From an uncultured euryarchaeote (GTDB lineage: Archaea; Thermoplasmatota; Poseidoniia; Poseidoniales; Poseidoniaceae), in assembly GCA_937897365.1 (NCBI GenBank), contig CALCOP010000183.1:1-6615 (forward strand): a stretch of DNA of 6,615 nucleotides. The letters run 5' to 3'. Position 1 is the stretch's first letter, and each line of letters begins with the position of its first letter. Shown piece after piece: positions 5,979 to 6,615 of the stretch. The notes beneath the pieces were generated by a model. It was not told the origin of the DNA, made no database searches, and worked only from the letters and a program-made list of their open reading frames with translations. A program made the position numbers and the translations under genes.

Positions 5979-6593
5979 ATGAGATTCAATCGCCTGCATT
6001 GGGTTTTTCTTTTACTGATGTTTTCCACTTTTGGGCTCTCATTGAGTCAAAGTATTCCATCGGGAGTAGGTGAGAGCGCGAATAATGGCTGTTTATGTCA
6101 TGGAAGTGCATCAAACTCTACAGAAACGACTCTGATTGGATTGCCAACTGTTTTTGAGAGTAACCAAACATATAATCTCACACTTCGCATAGAGAGTACC
6201 GTTGAGCAAACCAATAATTCACAAGGTGGTTTTAGGTTGCTTGTTGACACAGGTACAATTGAATTTGAAAATCAAAGTCTTGCTCAACAAATTGATGGTG
6301 GATGGACACACACAAGTCAAGGTAACACTCAACGCGCATGGAACTTCACATGGACTTCCCCCCCAGATAATTCTACATCCGCTGAATTTGTCGTTTATGG
6401 GAACGCAGTGAACGGAAACGGAAACCCAATGGGTGACCATTGGGATGGTTATGGCATTACTATACCGGGTTCGAGTTTTGAGGGAATATTGATTCAACCA
6501 GCGGTTGATCAGCCTTACGAAATTTTAGACTATTCAATAATTATAGCTGGGCTCTTCACCATTCTCGTCTTGTTTTACTTTGTAGTGAAGTAA
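5979..6593 (+). CDS. Secreted membrane-anchored protein with CxCH motif and Reeler/choice-of-anchor-like domain
   Basis: The 204-residue product starts with a signal peptide: R2, R5 and H7, then a hydrophobic core at 8-22, with cleavage probably near residues 23-26. After a short linker comes N-G-C38-L-C40-H41-G. A beta-rich domain follows (about 50-165) with GGFRLLVDTG, GWTHTSQG, WNFTWTSP and VVYGNAVNGNGNPMGD. That order resembles the Reeler-like, choice-of-anchor V surface proteins, which usually carry CxxCH near the N-terminus. Residues 184-203 form one hydrophobic helix followed only by Lys, so the domain should face outside, anchored at its C-terminus. Seven N-x-S/T sequons lie at N46, N62, N66, N79, N98, N122 and N131. 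The start is fixed by an in-frame TAG at 5976-5978; no strong ribosome-binding site precedes it. Heme or metal binding through the CxCH is possible but unproven, and its substrate is unknown. Confidence 0.88.
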   Translation: MRFNRLHWVFLLLMFSTFGLSLSQSIPSGVGESANNGCLCHGSASNSTETTLIGLPTVFESNQTYNLTLRIESTVEQTNNSQGGFRLLVDTGTIEFENQSLAQQIDGGWTHTSQGNTQRAWNFTWTSPPDNSTSAEFVVYGNAVNGNGNPMGDHWDGYGITIPGSSFEGILIQPAVDQPYEILDYSIIIAGLFTILVLFYFVVK

Positions 6594-6601
6594 TCAGTTG
6601 A

Positions 6602-6614
6602 CAAATTCAATTTG
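6602..6614. repeat. Short dyad at the window end
   Basis: CAAATT-C-AATTTG is a perfect six-base dyad around one central base, nine bases after the stop of the surface-protein gene. It could be an operator-like site for a gene beyond the window or chance in AT-rich sequence. A TTGACA hexamer overlaps its left edge at 6598-6603. Without the following sequence no function can be given. Confidence 0.25.
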
Positions 6615-6615
6615 C

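Noticed and set aside
6598..6603. TTGACA resembling a bacterial sigma-70 -35 box.
   Set aside because: A matching -10 box would lie beyond the window end, and the probable host is an archaeon. A single hexamer is weak evidence.

Overview
The window holds five protein-coding genes that fill almost all of it, arranged on strictly alternating strands (+ - + - +), so no two neighbours form an operon. No rRNA, tRNA, CRISPR array, insertion sequence or integrase was seen. The likely source is a planktonic marine archaeon, with Marine Group II (Poseidoniales) as my best guess. This is an inference: the surface protein is rich in N-glycosylation sequons and anchored by a C-terminal membrane helix, several starts have purine-rich Shine-Dalgarno-like sequences, and a very large PIN-domain protein sits beside a bacterial-looking isocitrate dehydrogenase. 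No ribosomal or phylogenetic marker is present, so a bacterial source cannot be excluded.

Layout. Positions 1-53 are a short purine-rich leader. Positions 54-3461 (+) encode a 1135-residue protein with basic N-terminal segments, a long alpha-helical scaffold and a C-terminal PIN-type nuclease domain with its acidic active-site residues intact. Three bases after its stop, and converging on it, lies an NADP-type isocitrate dehydrogenase (3465-4712, -), very close to the Escherichia coli enzyme in motif order and length. Thirty-seven bases beyond the icd start, and divergent from it, lies an OsmC/YhfA-like peroxide-stress protein (4750-5133, +). Its stop codon overlaps that of a converging gene (5130-5816, -) for an unrecognised protein with an acidic, probably disordered N-terminal half and a helical C-terminal half. 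A 162-base divergent intergenic region follows. The last gene (5979-6593, +) encodes a secreted, membrane-anchored protein with an unusual C-x-C-H motif and a Reeler/choice-of-anchor-like beta domain.

Function together. Isocitrate dehydrogenase makes NADPH, and the OsmC-like protein is a thiol peroxidase family member that ultimately needs reducing power. Their divergent placement is suggestive but does not prove co-regulation. The PIN protein looks like an RNA-processing or RNA-decay factor of unknown target and is the least explained part of the window. I found no convincing multi-gene defence or mobile system.
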